A stretch of 64,000 bases of DNA, from assembly GCA_037013495.1 (NCBI GenBank), contig CM072803.1, forward strand, positions 24,151,001 to 24,215,000, given 5' to 3'. Below the pieces are notes generated by a model. It was not told the origin of the DNA. It saw only the letters and a program-made list of their open reading frames with translations, and made no database searches. A program made the translations under genes and the position numbers. Below are positions 34,601-47,193 of the stretch, one piece after another. The stretch is from Hippophae tibetana. Taxonomy: Eukaryota > Streptophyta > Magnoliopsida > Rosales > Elaeagnaceae. Position 1 is the first letter of the stretch; each line of letters begins with the position of its first letter.

Positions 34601-35810
34601 GTTGCCGCTGCTAGTAAATGGGACATTTTTTAGATGGATGTTAAAAATGCATTCCTTAATGGGGATCTGCATGAAGAAGTCTATATGCAACCTCATCCTG
34701 GTCTTTCTGTTGAAACAAATAAGGTTTGTCGCCTTCGACGTGCAATTTATGGCCTTAAACAAGCTCCACGAGCATGGTTTGCCAAATTTAGCTCCACTAT
34801 CCTTCGCTTGGGTTACACTGCCAGTACTTATGATTCTGCCTTATTTCTTCGTCGCAATGATAAAGGCACCATTTTTCTTCTTCTATATGTGGATGATATG
34901 ATCATAACTGGTGATGACTTTAGTGGTATTCAAGAACTCAAGGATTTTCTTAGTCAGCAGTTTGAGATGAAAGACCTTGGACATTTAAGTTATTTCTTGG
35001 GTCTTGAGATCACTCGTTACACAGATGGTCTTTACATTACTCAAGAAAAGTATGCATCTGACCTCATATCTAAAGCTGGACTCACTGACAGCAAGACTGT
35101 TGACACTCCAGTTGAACTTAATGCGCATCTGACACCATCATAGGGGAAACCATTGTCTAATCCCTCCCTTTATATACAATTGGTTGGCAGTCTAGTTTAT
35201 CTTACAGTTACTCGTCCAGACATCTCTTATGTTGTTCATCATGTGAGCCAGTATCTATCTGCTCCACGATTAACTCATTATGCTGCTATTCTGCGTATTC
35301 TACGATACTTGAAAGGCACTATCTTCCATGGCCTTTTCTACTCAGTTCAATCTCCTTTAGTACTTCATACATTCTCTGATACTGATTGGGCAGGAGATTC
35401 TACTGATCGCAGGTCCACTACAGGTTATTGCTTTCTCCTTGGTACTTCTTTGATTTCTTGGCGAAGTAAGAAACAAACCTTTGTGGCCCGCTCCAGTACT
35501 GAAGCAGAATATCGTGCTCTTGCTGATACCACATCTGAGCTCCTTTGGCTACGATGGCTCCTTAAGGATTTGGGTGTGTCCACATCTTCTACAACTCCCA
35601 TTTATTGTGATAATCAGAGTGCCATTCATATTGCTCACAACGATGTCTTCCATGAACGGACTAAACACATCGAGATTGATTGTCACTTTATTCGCTCTTA
35701 TCTTATCCATGGTGCTCTCAAGCTTTTCCTCGTTTCCTCTAATGATCAACTTGCAGATATTTTCACTAAGGCACTTCCCAAAGGACGCACTCGTAATTTG
35801 GTTGACAACC
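31667..35810 (+). pseudogene. Copia Gag-Pol polyprotein with five nonsense codons
   Basis: All parts lie in one frame. Gag: 31740-32640, with NYLSWSQAM and a CCHC knuckle CNYCKRYGHTIETC. Protease: WLFDSACCNHMT near 32720. Integrase: LWHSRLGH, HSDVWGPSP, then FRSDNALEY and SQQNGRAERK. RT: from about 34370, with MDVKNAFLNGD and YVDDMIITGDD. RNase H: to the end, with STEAEYRALA. In-frame stops sit at 31925, 32645, 32942, 34631 and 35141, each one transition from the residue expected there (Trp, Gln, Arg, Gln, Gln). The first AUG nearby (31699) is in another frame, so one early frameshift may also exist. The original stop lies at 49739-49741 beyond the nested gypsy. Not functional. Confidence 0.93.
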
Positions 35811-37915
35811 TGATGAACGAAAACCGGCATCGCCGATTCCCGCAAATACTTTGGTTTTAATATTTATAAAACTCTCGCAAGTGCACGAATCATTTCGTAG
35901 AAAATGATAAGTATACTCCCAAGGTCGATCTAAGGAAGGAATGTATGTGGTTTTTAACTTATTATTCAATCTTTTAAAAACGAAATTAAATCCTAAACAT
36001 CCTGTCACGATAGTTTGGTTTTGTGTGTTCCTAATCTAATAACATAAAATAAAACATATATACAGATTAATTAAATATAATCTAAAATCATAAAAATAAA
36101 CATAGATACAAATTCAATAAATAATTATCTAGAAATAAACATATATACGGATTCAATAAATGTTCATGCAAATTTTTATCATTTATATTAGCGGAGTATT
36201 TATGGATATAATAACTAAATTAATTATGCTTGCTCATATTAACTAGGTTATTAAAGATATAAATTGACATTTTATTGATTCTCTCTTTTTTATATAAATA
36301 CCACCTTTGGTGGGGTTAGATATTCTTTGTTAACTAAACAAATCAATTAACACCTATGGGTGGGGTTGATAACTAATATGCTTAATTAAATTAATTCCTT
36401 TTTCTAAGAGATTGAAAATGAACCATTTAAATGCCACCTTTGGTGGGGTTAGACAGTTTAAACTTTATTCAAGGTGTCCAAATTAAACCTAAGAATTTAA
36501 TTATCCGAGTACTAACTTTCAAGTTTTAAAACCACTATTGAAAACATGTTGTCAATACATTTTCACATAATAATTCTTATAAAAACTTTTGAAATAGAGT
36601 TTCACTCTAACTACCGGGCGATTGTACCAACAAATAAAAGAGCACTACTCTAAATTAGACCGGATAACTAAACCTTAAAATCTAATTTTCGGGTTTAAGT
36701 TTGTAATGAAAAATAATATATTTCTCTCTAACATTCTTAATATAAAATCTTGAATAAAAACAAAATCAATTCATTTTAAAGATTTTTACCTATTTAATAT
36801 TTCGCAAGCATAACAACGTCGTTATTACATCATTTTTACTAAACAGCTAGCATAGTTAAATTTAACCACAGACAAGTTGAATATAACATGTAAGAATAAA
36901 GCATAAAAATAACTGTAAAGAAAATAAAATCCTTACAGAACTTCGACGCTATTCCCGTTGCTAGAAAACCTCCGAGCGGAATTTGCACTTCCATATATTG
37001 AATCAAAAATCTAAACTATTACAAAAACATTACAAGTTCCTCTCAAAAAGAGAAGAACACTAAACCTAAGAGAATTGAACTAAAAACTAAGAGAAAAACT
37101 AAGAAAAGCTTAGAAACTTAGAAAGAAACTAAGAGAAACTAAAAACTAAGAAATGAGAGAAAGAAAGAAGAGAGAAGTGAGTTTTGAAGGTGTGGTTTGA
37201 AGTGAATGGAAGGGGGGTATTTATAGGTGAGGATGGAGAGAAAAAATGAGTAAAAAAATGTTAAAAAAATATTAAAAAATGTAAAAACGCGTATTGGACT
37301 TGCTGATGTCATCAATGACGTCAGCATGACGTCACAGGGGCGGCTGCACGTGAAAAATGGGGCGAAAACGCGTTGGGCGCGCGGATGGGCGGCTGCTGGG
37401 CGCTGCGCGCGCGCGCTGGGGCTGTCGCTGCGCGCAGCTCGGCGCGCGTGAACAGTGCCAGCGCGCTGCGTTGCGCGCAGCTGGGCATGCCAGCGCGCTG
37501 CGTTGCGCGCAGCTGGGCATGCCAGCGCGCGCGGGATGGGGCGCTGGGGCGCGCTGGGGCGCGCGCGGCTGGGCGCTGGGGCGCTGGGCTGCGCGCACGG
37601 CCGGGCTGCGACGCGCGATTTCCGTCTTTTTGACATTTTTGACCTTTTCGACCCATTTCGTCCGATTTTTCCATGTTTGTTGACCTTTTCTCACTTATTT
37701 ATTGATATATTTGTGATGTATTGCTTCAAATATTCCTCTTTAAGTCTTTACATTGCGTTTTTAAGCCAAAATACCTGAAAAACAATAAAAATACCCGTGA
37801 TTCCGAAAAAGACAAATTTATATAAATATATGATAAAACATATAAATATATGTATTTTTAATCAATTAAGGTACATAAAATCATGGTTATTTTAGTGCTT
37901 TTTGAGCACTCATCA
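35811..37915 (-). repeat. 3' LTR (transcription sense) of the young gypsy
   Basis: 2,105 bp and essentially identical to 47596-49710. It includes the GC island (37320-37620), with a direct repeat of about 32 bp starting CCAGCGCGCTGCGTTGCGCG. Confidence 0.96.
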
Positions 37916-38789
37916 CAACCCCCAACCAGCTTCTTGCTAGTCTCTTAGCAAGAGAAGCGATAAAAGCTAAAAATTAAACTATCCTAAATCACTTTCGTGG
38001 ATTGAAACGGTTGCATTTAGCCTATGCAACAAGCCGTTAAACCCCTAGGTTGCCCTAGTGGACGAGTTTGAGTCTCGTGAGGGTTTTCAGTAATGATACC
38101 CACAAACATTGAACTAAATGTAAAGATAAAAACAATCAAATCAAAAATTAAAATTACAACACAATCAAAAATTAATTTAAGAGTAAAAGAACACAACATA
38201 TCACAAAAATATCTCATACTTTTTAATGTCTTTTAAGATCATAATTGAAATCTCAAGCATAAGTTATTTTAATCTCTTTAAACAATCATGATTTTATTAT
38301 AATAATTAGTCGAAAATCATTTTCATATTTCATTTCAAAAATGTATCAATTTAATTTTACCCAATTTCAGTGTCATGAATCAGTATTCGCTTCGACTCTA
38401 TTCCTCACAAGTCAATACTCTCAAAGCACTGAATCCTATGGGTTCAAACACTCATACTAATTTATATGCGAAAGAGTTGATGTATAGAAATGAACTAATA
38501 TGTTCGCATATGTATAAAGAATAAAGGCTCAAAGTGTTATTTTAACATTGATCTCATGAAAGGAATCGAATGTATAAATTATAAAGATATCATATACAAA
38601 AATTATTTTCATGCATAAATCAAACTCATTAAGAAAGAATTTCAAGATATATGCTTTAACAAATGAAGAAATTGCAATGACTTTTTAGGGAATTACTTCC
38701 TATATCTTTCTTTTGTAATTAGCCTTTACTCACAACTTTGTAGGCAATGTGGGTCATAGTATGTAGATGATACTATTTTTTTATCTCTC

Positions 38790-38825
<36 letters not shown>

Positions 38826-39800
38826 GAGTCAACCCATGTACAGATTGTACATTTTTTTGGATTTTGGTGAGTGGTTAATTTTTTTGGCTTTTCTGTTTGA
38901 TCTTGGTTTAGGTAACCCCAGATATGTCTTTTTGTTTTTGTAACAGTCATGCATAAATGAGATATAAGCATATACTATCAATTTCTACTCAAATCATTTA
39001 ATCTAAGCAAAAATAATAATCAAAAATATATGATACTCTATTAAGATGAGAAAAAAATTCATACATTCAATGCTAATACCTATAGAGATCATCTAAACTT
39101 TTTGAATAAATAAGAAATGTGTTTGGAGTAGAAAAAATATATATTTCACTCTGAATAAAAGAAATTAGGCTCAAATTATATCTCACAAGGGTAGTCTCCA
39201 CTAAAAAAAATTCATAAACACCGATTTTGGGTTTAATATAATTTCCACATTTTATCAAGAAATACTAGTTATGACAAAAACTAACTAATTATCAAAAATA
39301 ATTACAAAATATTTCATGATATGTTTTCAAAAATTAATCTAACAGTACCAAAGACTTTAACTATTTACTTAAATTTGATTTAAAGATATGATACATTTTT
39401 GTGATAATTTTTTTTTTTTTTATATATAGCATGGTAACTTTTCACCACCCCCAACCTAGAACTTACATTGTCCTCAATGTAACAACTGCAAATTAAAGAT
39501 AAAGAGAAAAGAGGAGAAAGATTACCTATTTCTTGAGAATGTGTAAGTAGTAATGAAGAAATGCAGGTGCATCCATCATATTCATCATTAAAGTGTATAC
39601 AGACAGATCGCTGTGAACTTCTAACATCTCAACAAATATTTTAGTTTTAACAATTTTAAAAATTATTCACATACAAGTAAACTAAAATAAACAATAAAAT
39701 TAAGTAAATAAAACAAATAACAAAAAAATTACCTAACATGATGGGTTGCCTCCCATCCAGCGCTTAGTTTAACGTCTTAGCAAGACGTATCTTTTTGGTG
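37916..39800 (-). other. Gypsy 3' tail, no env-like gene
   Basis: About 1.9 kb of AT-rich sequence with a T run of about 31 at 38792-38822. No env-like frame or transmembrane protein is visible. The purine tract (GGTTGGGGGTTG in sense, about 37916-37927) abuts the LTR. Confidence 0.7.
39773..39787 (-). other. Stem-loop after ORF2
   Basis: CGTCTTGCTAAGACG on the minus strand pairs CGTCTT with AAGACG, 14 bases after the ORF2 stop, followed by GCGCTGGATGGGAGGCAACC. It matches the post-ORF1 motif in stem but not in loop. Confidence 0.6.
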
Positions 39801-42800
39801 CTAAGGGTTACTCAGCCAAATGCAATCCATTTCAGCAATGTTGTTTGGTTCTTCCACATAAGGCTTGACACGATGGCCATTAACTTTGAACGTTTTTTGT
39901 GTCTTGGAGTCCAATAGTTCTACTACTCCATGTTCAGATACCTGAACTATTTTGAATGGTCCATCCCATCTTGATCTTAGCTTTCCTGGAAACAATCTCA
40001 AACGAGAGTTAAATAAAAGAACTTTCATTCCAGGGTGAAGAGTCTTAGGAACTAGCCTCTTGTCATGATAGCGCTTAGTACGCTCCTTGTATAATTTGGC
40101 ATTCTCATAGGCTTCATTCCTAATTTCTTCCAACTCATGAAGCTGGAGTACTCGTTTTTCACCTGCTTTATCTAAATCCATGTTTAGCTCTTTAATTGCC
40201 CAATAAGCCTTGTGTTCAAGTTCAACTGGAAGGTGGCACGCTTTCCCAAAGATTAACCGGTAAGGGCTCATCCCAATAGGTGTTTTGTAAGCGGTGCGGT
40301 ATGCCCATAAGGCATCATTTAACTTAAATGCCCAATCCTTCCTTGAAGGACGCACAGTGCGTTCCAGTATTCCCTTGATTTGCCTATTACTTACTTCCAC
40401 TAATCCGGAAGTTTGAGGATGATATGGAGTAGCTACCTTATGTGTGATGTTGTACTTGTTTAGTACTCCATCAAAGAGTTTGTTACAAAAATGGCTACCT
40501 CCATCACTTATTATAGCTCTAGGCGTTCCGAACCTACTGAATATGAAATCTTTCAAGAATTTCACAACAACATTAGCATCATTGGTTTTGGTGGGGATAG
40601 CTTCTACCCACTTGGACACATAATCCACAGCAACCAAAATGTATTGAAAACCATTAGATGGGGGAAAAGGACCCATAAAGTCAATCCCCCATACGTCAAA
40701 GAGTTCAACAACTAAATTAGATGTCAAAGGCATTTCATCTCTTTTGCTTATGTTTCCTGTTCTTTGACATCTATCACATTGTGCACAAAACATATGAGCA
40801 TCTTTAAAAAGAGTGGGCCAAAAGAATCCAGACTGTAATATCTTACGGGCTGTCTTTTCTCCTCCAAAATGACCCCCACAATGAAGTTCATGACAAAAAG
40901 TCAGAATGCTCTTATGTTCTTCTTCAGGTACACATCTCCGGATGACTTGATCTTGACCAATCTTGTATAAATAAGGGTCATCCCAGAAATAGTCCTTAAT
41001 AGTTTTAAAAAACCTTTTCTTCTCCTGATATGAAGTGTTAGGTCGCAAAACACCAGTGGCAAGATAGTTTACAATATCAGCGTACCATGGGTTCGGACCT
41101 ATGAAAAATAACTGTTCATCAGGAAAGGTTTCAACTATATCGTCATTACTCTCATCTTTAAGAGAATTAAAGTCAGAAATCAACCTAGACAAATGGTCAG
41201 CTACTAAGTTTTCACTGCCTTTCTTATCCTTGATTTCTAGGTCAAATTCTTGTAAGAGTAAGACCCACCTGATTAACCTTGGCTTGGCATTTGGTTTACT
41301 TAATAGGTATCTTAAAGCAGCATGATCAGAATGCACAATCACTTTAGATCCTACTAAATAAGACCGAAATTTGTCTAAAGAGAATACTATAGCCAAGAAT
41401 TCCTTTTCAGTGGTGGTGTAATTCATCTGGGCATCATTGAGTGTTTTGCTAGCATAGTAGATGACATGTAAACGCTTTTCCACTCTTTGTCCCAGGACTG
41501 CTCCTATTGCATAATCAGAAGCGTCACACATTATTTCAAAGGGTAAAGACCAGTTTGGTGCCATTATAACAGGGGTAGATGTGAGTTTATCTTTCAAGGT
41601 ATTAAAGGAGGTAAGGCAGTCATTGTTGAAATCAAAATCAGCATCTTTGGATAGCAAGTTACATAATGGACGACTTATTTTAGAGAAATCTTTAATAAAT
41701 CGTCTGTAGAATCCTGCATGTCCCAAGAAGCTTCTTATCCCCTTCACAGATGTAGGGGGAGGTAGTTTGGATATCAATTCAACTTTTGCCTTATCAACTT
41801 CAATACCCTTGTTTGAAATTATATGTCCTAAAACTATCCCTTGTTGAACCATAAAATGACTTTTCTCCCAACTAAGGGTTAGATTGCATTCAATGCATCT
41901 TTCTAAAACCAAAGTCAATTTATGTAAGCAATCATCAAATGAGTTCCCAAAGACAGAGAAATCGTCCATGAAAATCTCAATGAATTTTTCCACCATGTCC
42001 GAGAAAATGGATATCATGCATCTCTGGAACGTGGCAGGGGCATTGCATAACCCAAATGGCATTCTGCGAAAAGCAAATGTCCCAAAAGGACATGTAAATG
42101 TGGTCTTTTCCTGATCTTCTGGTGCTATGGGTACTTGATAATATCCAGACAGTCCATCCAAAAAACAGTAAAATTCGTGCCCAGCTAATCTTTCCAACAT
42201 TTGATCAATGAATGGAAGAGGAAAGTGATCCTTTTTCGTATATAAATTTAGTTTCCTAAAATCTATACACATTCTCCATCCAGTGATTATTCTAGTGGGC
42301 ACTAATTCACTTTTGTCATTCTTAACAACTGTTATCCCAGATTTCTTTGGTACCACATGCACTGGACTAACCCACTTACTATCTGCAATAGGGTAGATAA
42401 TCCCTTCTTCTAATAATTTAAGAATTTCCTTCTTAACTACCTCTTGCATGTTTGGGTTTAGTCTTCTTTGGGCCTCTCGTACAGGTTTAGCACCGTCCTC
42501 CAAGTTGATCTTGTGCATACACATTGTTGGACTAATGCCTCTTATATCCCCTATACTCCAACCTATAGATTTCTTAAACTGTTTAAGCACTTTGATGAGT
42601 TCCTTTTCTTGTGGTTTGGTCAAGGTTGAAGAAATTATCACTGGATAAGTTTCCCCTTCTCCCAAAAACACATATTTTAAGTGCTCAGGTAAGTCTTTGA
42701 GTTCAAGTTCAGGTGGATTGGCCTCTTTAATAGATGAAGAACTGGGTAGATTTAAAAGTGTACTAGATTTTGTCATCACTTCATTATTGTCTAGTTGTTC

Positions 42801-44972
42801 AAGGTACCCCTTTATTTCCTCATCTACATCTTCTTCAACCTTTTCAAGTGTAAGAACGGTTTCAAGCTTGTCTTCTATTCTGGTTCGGAAAAAGGTGTTT
42901 TGGACAAGATTATCCAAAGGATCAACATCGAATATTTCATCGATGGCAGAAATAGAAGGGAAAGGTGAAGAATCAAAAACTTTAAAATGAACAGTCTCTC
43001 CTAAGACTGTCATTGTCAAATTTCCATCTTGGACATCAATAATAGTTTTAGTAGTTGCCATAAATGGTCTACCAAGCAATATTGTGTGCTCTCTGTCCAA
43101 TGCTGGATTTTCTTGCATATCCAGAACCACAAAGTCAACAGGTATTATCAGTTTGTCTACCTGTACCAAAACATCCTCAACTATTCCCTCTGGATATTTA
43201 AGAGATCTATCTGCAAGTTGAAGGGACATAGTTGTGGGTTTTAAATCCCCTAGATTGAGTTGTAAGAATATAGAGTAGGGCATCAAATTTATACTAGCAC
43301 CTAAATCAAGCATTGCTTTAGCAACCTTCTTATCCCCCATAGTTATGTTTATAATAAAACTTCCAGGGTCTTTCAACTTAGGTGGTAGTTTGTGCTGAAG
43401 TACAGCGCTAGAAATTTCTGATACTACTACTCGTTCATTCAGTTCATACCTCCTTTTCTTAGTGTTCAACTCTTTGAAAAATTTGGCATATGAGGGCACA
43501 TTCATGATCACTTCTAATAATGGTAAATTGATATTTACTTTAGAGAGCATATTAAAAAGATCAGTGAATTGCTTATCTTGTTTGGATTCTTTCAACCGGT
43601 GGGGAAAAGGTACTTGTATCTGGTGTGGTTCTGTTGTCTTTTGAATTTTGGGGGTGTCAGATGACCCCCCAATGAGTTTTTCAGAAGGCTTGTTAAGTTT
43701 AACACTTGTCTCTCCTTTTTGCGAGATTAGAATATCGCCTTCTTTGTTACCGGAACTACAAGGTAGATTGTTAGAGATTTCAGGTAAACTGGTATTGACT
43801 ACCTTACCACTTCGAAGGGTTCTAACATCCTTTGCTTGTTCTGGTTGACTGGGCAACTTTCCTGGTTCTTTCTTTTGCATTTGTTCAGCCAGTTGCCCAA
43901 CTTTAGATTCAATCCTTTTAACCGAAGCCTCCATGGTGTTCAACCTTTGATTAGTCATCAATTGGTTGTCACGACTAACTTGAATAAAAGCATTCAAGCT
44001 ATCTTCTAAGGTTGGCTTAAAAGATTGGCTTGGTGGGTAAGGGTGGTTGTTATCTGACCTTAGTGTTGGATATTGGGTGTAGGCTGGGTGATTATAGGTG
44101 TTTGGATGATATCTTTGAAAAGATTGAACTTCCTCTATGGCATCGACACTAGAATCACAAGTATTTGAACAATTATGAGTACCATGCCCAATTGAACAAC
44201 ACACTTCACATACCTCTTGATTTGAAATTTGGTGAGAAGTGAGGAATTTCACTTGTTTAGTCAATTCAGCAAGTTGCAAGGTTATCTCATTATCAGAGCC
44301 GACTTCATTGACCTTTGCTTTCCTTCTACCACCTCTTTGTTGGGAATTAGAACCCAACAGCTCATAAAGATTATAGGTTTCCTCTGCGGTCTTTTCTCCT
44401 ACAGCACCTCCAGCAGCATTATCAACCATGTATTGACTCTGTAGTGTCAATCCATCATAAAAGAATTGGTTTTGTAGCTGTAAGGGAAAGCTATGATTTT
44501 GACATTGAATGAAAAGGAGTTTGAATCGTTCCCAAGCTTCATGAAAGGGCTCTTCATTCATTTGAGAAAATGTTGCTATCTTTGTTCTTAGATCAACAGT
44601 CTTTTGATGGGAATAGAACCTACCCATAAAAATTTCATAGACTGCCTCCCAAGTTTTAAGAGAACCTGACTGTAGAGTAATGAACCATGACCAAGCTTTA
44701 TCTTTGAGAGTGTAAGGAAAACACCTCATCCTAAGTTGATCTTCATTAATTGCATGTAGTGGAAAGGTTTGGACAATAGCATAGAATTCTCGAATGAAAT
44801 GCAAAGGGTCTTCATTAGGGATACCGTAAAAGGAAGGCAACAAAGAATAATGAATCTTTTTCAATTCATAATTCCTTGCAGCCTCTTGTAATTGGATACC
44901 GGAAGTTACATTGCCAATGATTGGCATTGTATATTCTTTCATCTTTTTCCGCCTATCTTCAGCATCTCCCAT
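39801..44972 (-). CDS. Gag-Pol polyprotein of the young gypsy (ORF2)
   Basis: 1,723 aa, uninterrupted. Domains: gag (about 30-240), canonical CCHC knuckle (254-267), linker, aspartic protease (about 545-650, [10 protein letters not shown]), reverse transcriptase (about 840-1020, with [17 protein letters not shown] and FMDDFSVFG), RNase H (about 1140-1260, [13 protein letters not shown]), integrase with zinc finger (HCGGHFG...CAQCDRC near 1370-1400) and the D,D,E core ([31 protein letters not shown]), then a C-terminal domain. No chromodomain or extra RNase H was seen. All key residues are present, so it may be active. It carries its own gag although a separate gag precedes it. Confidence 0.96.
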   Translation of the reverse strand: MGDAEDRRKKMKEYTMPIIGNVTSGIQLQEAARNYELKKIHYSLLPSFYGIPNEDPLHFIREFYAIVQTFPLHAINEDQLRMRCFPYTLKDKAWSWFITLQSGSLKTWEAVYEIFMGRFYSHQKTVDLRTKIATFSQMNEEPFHEAWERFKLLFIQCQNHSFPLQLQNQFFYDGLTLQSQYMVDNAAGGAVGEKTAEETYNLYELLGSNSQQRGGRRKAKVNEVGSDNEITLQLAELTKQVKFLTSHQISNQEVCEVCCSIGHGTHNCSNTCDSSVDAIEEVQSFQRYHPNTYNHPAYTQYPTLRSDNNHPYPPSQSFKPTLEDSLNAFIQVSRDNQLMTNQRLNTMEASVKRIESKVGQLAEQMQKKEPGKLPSQPEQAKDVRTLRSGKVVNTSLPEISNNLPCSSGNKEGDILISQKGETSVKLNKPSEKLIGGSSDTPKIQKTTEPHQIQVPFPHRLKESKQDKQFTDLFNMLSKVNINLPLLEVIMNVPSYAKFFKELNTKKRRYELNERVVVSEISSAVLQHKLPPKLKDPGSFIINITMGDKKVAKAMLDLGASINLMPYSIFLQLNLGDLKPTTMSLQLADRSLKYPEGIVEDVLVQVDKLIIPVDFVVLDMQENPALDREHTILLGRPFMATTKTIIDVQDGNLTMTVLGETVHFKVFDSSPFPSISAIDEIFDVDPLDNLVQNTFFRTRIEDKLETVLTLEKVEEDVDEEIKGYLEQLDNNEVMTKSSTLLNLPSSSSIKEANPPELELKDLPEHLKYVFLGEGETYPVIISSTLTKPQEKELIKVLKQFKKSIGWSIGDIRGISPTMCMHKINLEDGAKPVREAQRRLNPNMQEVVKKEILKLLEEGIIYPIADSKWVSPVHVVPKKSGITVVKNDKSELVPTRIITGWRMCIDFRKLNLYTKKDHFPLPFIDQMLERLAGHEFYCFLDGLSGYYQVPIAPEDQEKTTFTCPFGTFAFRRMPFGLCNAPATFQRCMISIFSDMVEKFIEIFMDDFSVFGNSFDDCLHKLTLVLERCIECNLTLSWEKSHFMVQQGIVLGHIISNKGIEVDKAKVELISKLPPPTSVKGIRSFLGHAGFYRRFIKDFSKISRPLCNLLSKDADFDFNNDCLTSFNTLKDKLTSTPVIMAPNWSLPFEIMCDASDYAIGAVLGQRVEKRLHVIYYASKTLNDAQMNYTTTEKEFLAIVFSLDKFRSYLVGSKVIVHSDHAALRYLLSKPNAKPRLIRWVLLLQEFDLEIKDKKGSENLVADHLSRLISDFNSLKDESNDDIVETFPDEQLFFIGPNPWYADIVNYLATGVLRPNTSYQEKKRFFKTIKDYFWDDPYLYKIGQDQVIRRCVPEEEHKSILTFCHELHCGGHFGGEKTARKILQSGFFWPTLFKDAHMFCAQCDRCQRTGNISKRDEMPLTSNLVVELFDVWGIDFMGPFPPSNGFQYILVAVDYVSKWVEAIPTKTNDANVVVKFLKDFIFSRFGTPRAIISDGGSHFCNKLFDGVLNKYNITHKVATPYHPQTSGLVEVSNRQIKGILERTVRPSRKDWAFKLNDALWAYRTAYKTPIGMSPYRLIFGKACHLPVELEHKAYWAIKELNMDLDKAGEKRVLQLHELEEIRNEAYENAKLYKERTKRYHDKRLVPKTLHPGMKVLLFNSRLRLFPGKLRSRWDGPFKIVQVSEHGVVELLDSKTQKTFKVNGHRVKPYVEEPNNIAEMDCIWLSNP

Positions 44973-45099
44973 GGTTGTTTGTAGTTGAAAATGATCCTCC
45001 TCCTATTGTGTATCAACATTTTGCTTTTAGTAGATATCTCTAAGAAATATGTATAACTTGATAAAACGTAAAAGCAAAAAGTGCAAGGAACCTAATATA

Positions 45100-45141
<42 letters not shown>

Positions 45142-45326
45142 CGAATGGACATAATTTTTGAAACAAACGAATTTTATTTCATCTGAATTTTTATTACACG
45201 CAAACTAAAACAAAGGAAAATACAATAATGGGTGACCTCCCATACAGGACTAAAATTTAGCGTCTTCTAGTAAGACGTTGCTTGGAGATTGCAGAATGAA
45301 AAACTCAATGTCTCCTCTTCATTGAA
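44973..45326 (-). other. Intergenic gap between gypsy ORF1 and ORF2
   Basis: Contains a T run of 35 (45104-45138, A run in sense) and the post-ORF1 stem-loop motif. No splice sites were identified with confidence. How ORF2 is translated is unclear. Confidence 0.6.
45261..45277 (-). other. Stem-loop after ORF1
   Basis: CGTCTTACTAGAAGACG on the minus strand read 5'->3' can pair CGTCTT with AAGACG. It lies about 50 bases downstream of the ORF1 stop and is followed by TGGGAGGTCACCC. The same arrangement follows ORF2. Confidence 0.6.
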
Positions 45327-46664
45327 TTAGTCTTTGCCTTTTTGCAAATGTTCAACTAACTGTTCAACTTGAACTTCCACCTTTTTGATAGAAGCTTCCA
45401 CAGAGTCCAACCGTTGATTGGTTTTAGATTGATTATCCCTACAGACTTGAATAAAAGAATTCAAGTTGTCCTCCAGGGTTGGTTTATTGGGAATGCTTCT
45501 TGGAATAGGTGGGTGGAATTGCTGACCTGCCTGGTTTGAGCCTTGAGTGAAAGGAGGGTTGTTTTGCCTCCAAGAGAAATTTGGATGACTTCTCCACCCA
45601 GGATTATAGGTATTTGAGTTGGGATCAAACCTGGGTCTCTGTTGATATGCTCCCAACACATTGACCTGTTCAGGTCCAGTTGTTTCTCCTTGATATGGAC
45701 AGGCTTCAGTACCAAGTCCCATGTTGCTATACAAACCATATTGATCATTATTGGTGTTGGTTTGTGTAGCGAGAAGGGCAACTTGCTTAGTCAGTTGAAC
45801 AAGTTGTTGTTGAACTTCATTACTGGAGTCGATTTCATGAACTCCAGCTTTTCTCACTCGGGAGCTTTTCTGTTGGGAATTAGCACCCAACATCTCAAAG
45901 AGGTTATACGTCTCTGAGGCAGTCTTTTCTCCTATTGCTCCTCCTGCAGCGTTGTCGACAATGAACTGACATTGTTGTGTAAGTCCATCGTAAAAGAATT
46001 GGTTCTGCAACTGCAGGGGAAAGCTATGATGGGGACACTGAGTGAGAAACATCTTGAACCTATCCCAAGCTTCATGGAATGGTTCTCCATCCATCTGAGA
46101 GAAAGTAGCAATCTTTCCTCTCAACTCTGATGTTTTTTGATGGGAATAGAATTTTCCCATGAATTTATTGTAAATGTTACCCCATGTCATCAGAGAACCT
46201 GGGGGAAGTGACATCAACCAAGCTTTGGCCTTATCCTTTAGAGTGTAGGGAAAACATCTCATCCTAAGTTGATCCTCGTTTAGAATACCGAGGGGGAATG
46301 TTTGGACCGTAGCATAGAAATCTCTCATAAAGGAAAGAGAATCTTCATTAGGTAACCCATAAAAGGAAGGAAGCATAGAAAAATGAATATTTTTAAGGTC
46401 GTAATTCCGAGCAGCCTCCCCCAACTGGATAGCGGCAGTTGCCGTGCCTATTACCGGTCTTGCAAACTCTTTCATTGTGGTTTCCCTAATATGTTGGTTT
46501 TCCTCCATTTCTTTTGGTTCTAGTAAAGGATTAAGACTTGGTTCTATGTTTGGCTCAAAAACAGGTTGATGGGTAGAATCCAGTTTTGTTGACACTTGTT
46601 TAAATTTATGAAATTTATTTACATATGGTGTAAGGGGGTTTCCTAAGGATCTCCTACCACGCAT
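45327..46664 (-). CDS. Stand-alone Gag-like protein of the young gypsy (ORF1)
   Basis: 445 aa, intact. It matches the Gag half of ORF2 along its length: residues about 65-270 hold the retrotransposon gag domain ([51 protein letters not shown]). The C-terminal part is Gln/Asn/Pro-rich and ends in a Lys/Glu coiled segment. Where ORF2 has CX2CX4HX4C, ORF1 reads YGLYSNMGLGTEAC: three of four zinc ligands are gone. It also has a longer N-terminus. It ends after the gag with no protease or pol. Being closest to the LTR, it is the first frame on the transcript. A structural Gag without a knuckle, or one with altered RNA binding, is possible. Confidence 0.88.
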   Translation of the reverse strand: MRGRRSLGNPLTPYVNKFHKFKQVSTKLDSTHQPVFEPNIEPSLNPLLEPKEMEENQHIRETTMKEFARPVIGTATAAIQLGEAARNYDLKNIHFSMLPSFYGLPNEDSLSFMRDFYATVQTFPLGILNEDQLRMRCFPYTLKDKAKAWLMSLPPGSLMTWGNIYNKFMGKFYSHQKTSELRGKIATFSQMDGEPFHEAWDRFKMFLTQCPHHSFPLQLQNQFFYDGLTQQCQFIVDNAAGGAIGEKTASETYNLFEMLGANSQQKSSRVRKAGVHEIDSSNEVQQQLVQLTKQVALLATQTNTNNDQYGLYSNMGLGTEACPYQGETTGPEQVNVLGAYQQRPRFDPNSNTYNPGWRSHPNFSWRQNNPPFTQGSNQAGQQFHPPIPRSIPNKPTLEDNLNSFIQVCRDNQSKTNQRLDSVEASIKKVEVQVEQLVEHLQKGKD

Positions 46665-47026
46665 AGACTATTGTAAACGTAAATTTAAAACTCCTGTCAA
46701 CAAAATAAAAAAATTTAGATAAAATTTACATGTTATTTTATACAAAACACTAAACAAAACTAGTTAAACCCTAAAAAGAAAATTTTTTTTTTATTTTTTT
46801 TTTTTTATTTTTTTTTTTTTTGTAACATAATTAGTATTAACCAAGAGTGCTCCCAGGAAAGAATGGTGGTGCAAACGGCACCTTAAATACCATTCTCCTA
46901 GCCAGAGCAACGTTCCCAGGAAAGACTAGTGGCACAAAGGCTTCCAAGAACTAGTCTCCTAGACAGAACTCCCTTAGATTTTTACTTTTTATGTTATTTA
47001 GTTAATTAGGTATAAATTCAAGTAAT

Positions 47027-47079
<53 letters not shown>

Positions 47080-47155
47080 AACGGTAATTTTATTTTACTA
47101 TTCACGCTATATAATGTCTTATTAACTTAAAACTTTTTTTTGAAATTTAAGTTTT

Positions 47156-47193
<38 letters not shown>

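Noticed and set aside
37139-37778. Several overlapping open frames of 86-165 codons (Arg/Ala/Gly/Pro-rich) on both strands; same at 48924-49573
   Set aside because: They lie in the GC island of the gypsy LTR, where stops are rare by composition. Opposite frames are open at the same time and there is no domain.
37916-39800. Possible env-like gene of the gypsy element
   Set aside because: No open frame above 66 codons and no transmembrane pattern between pol and the 3' LTR.
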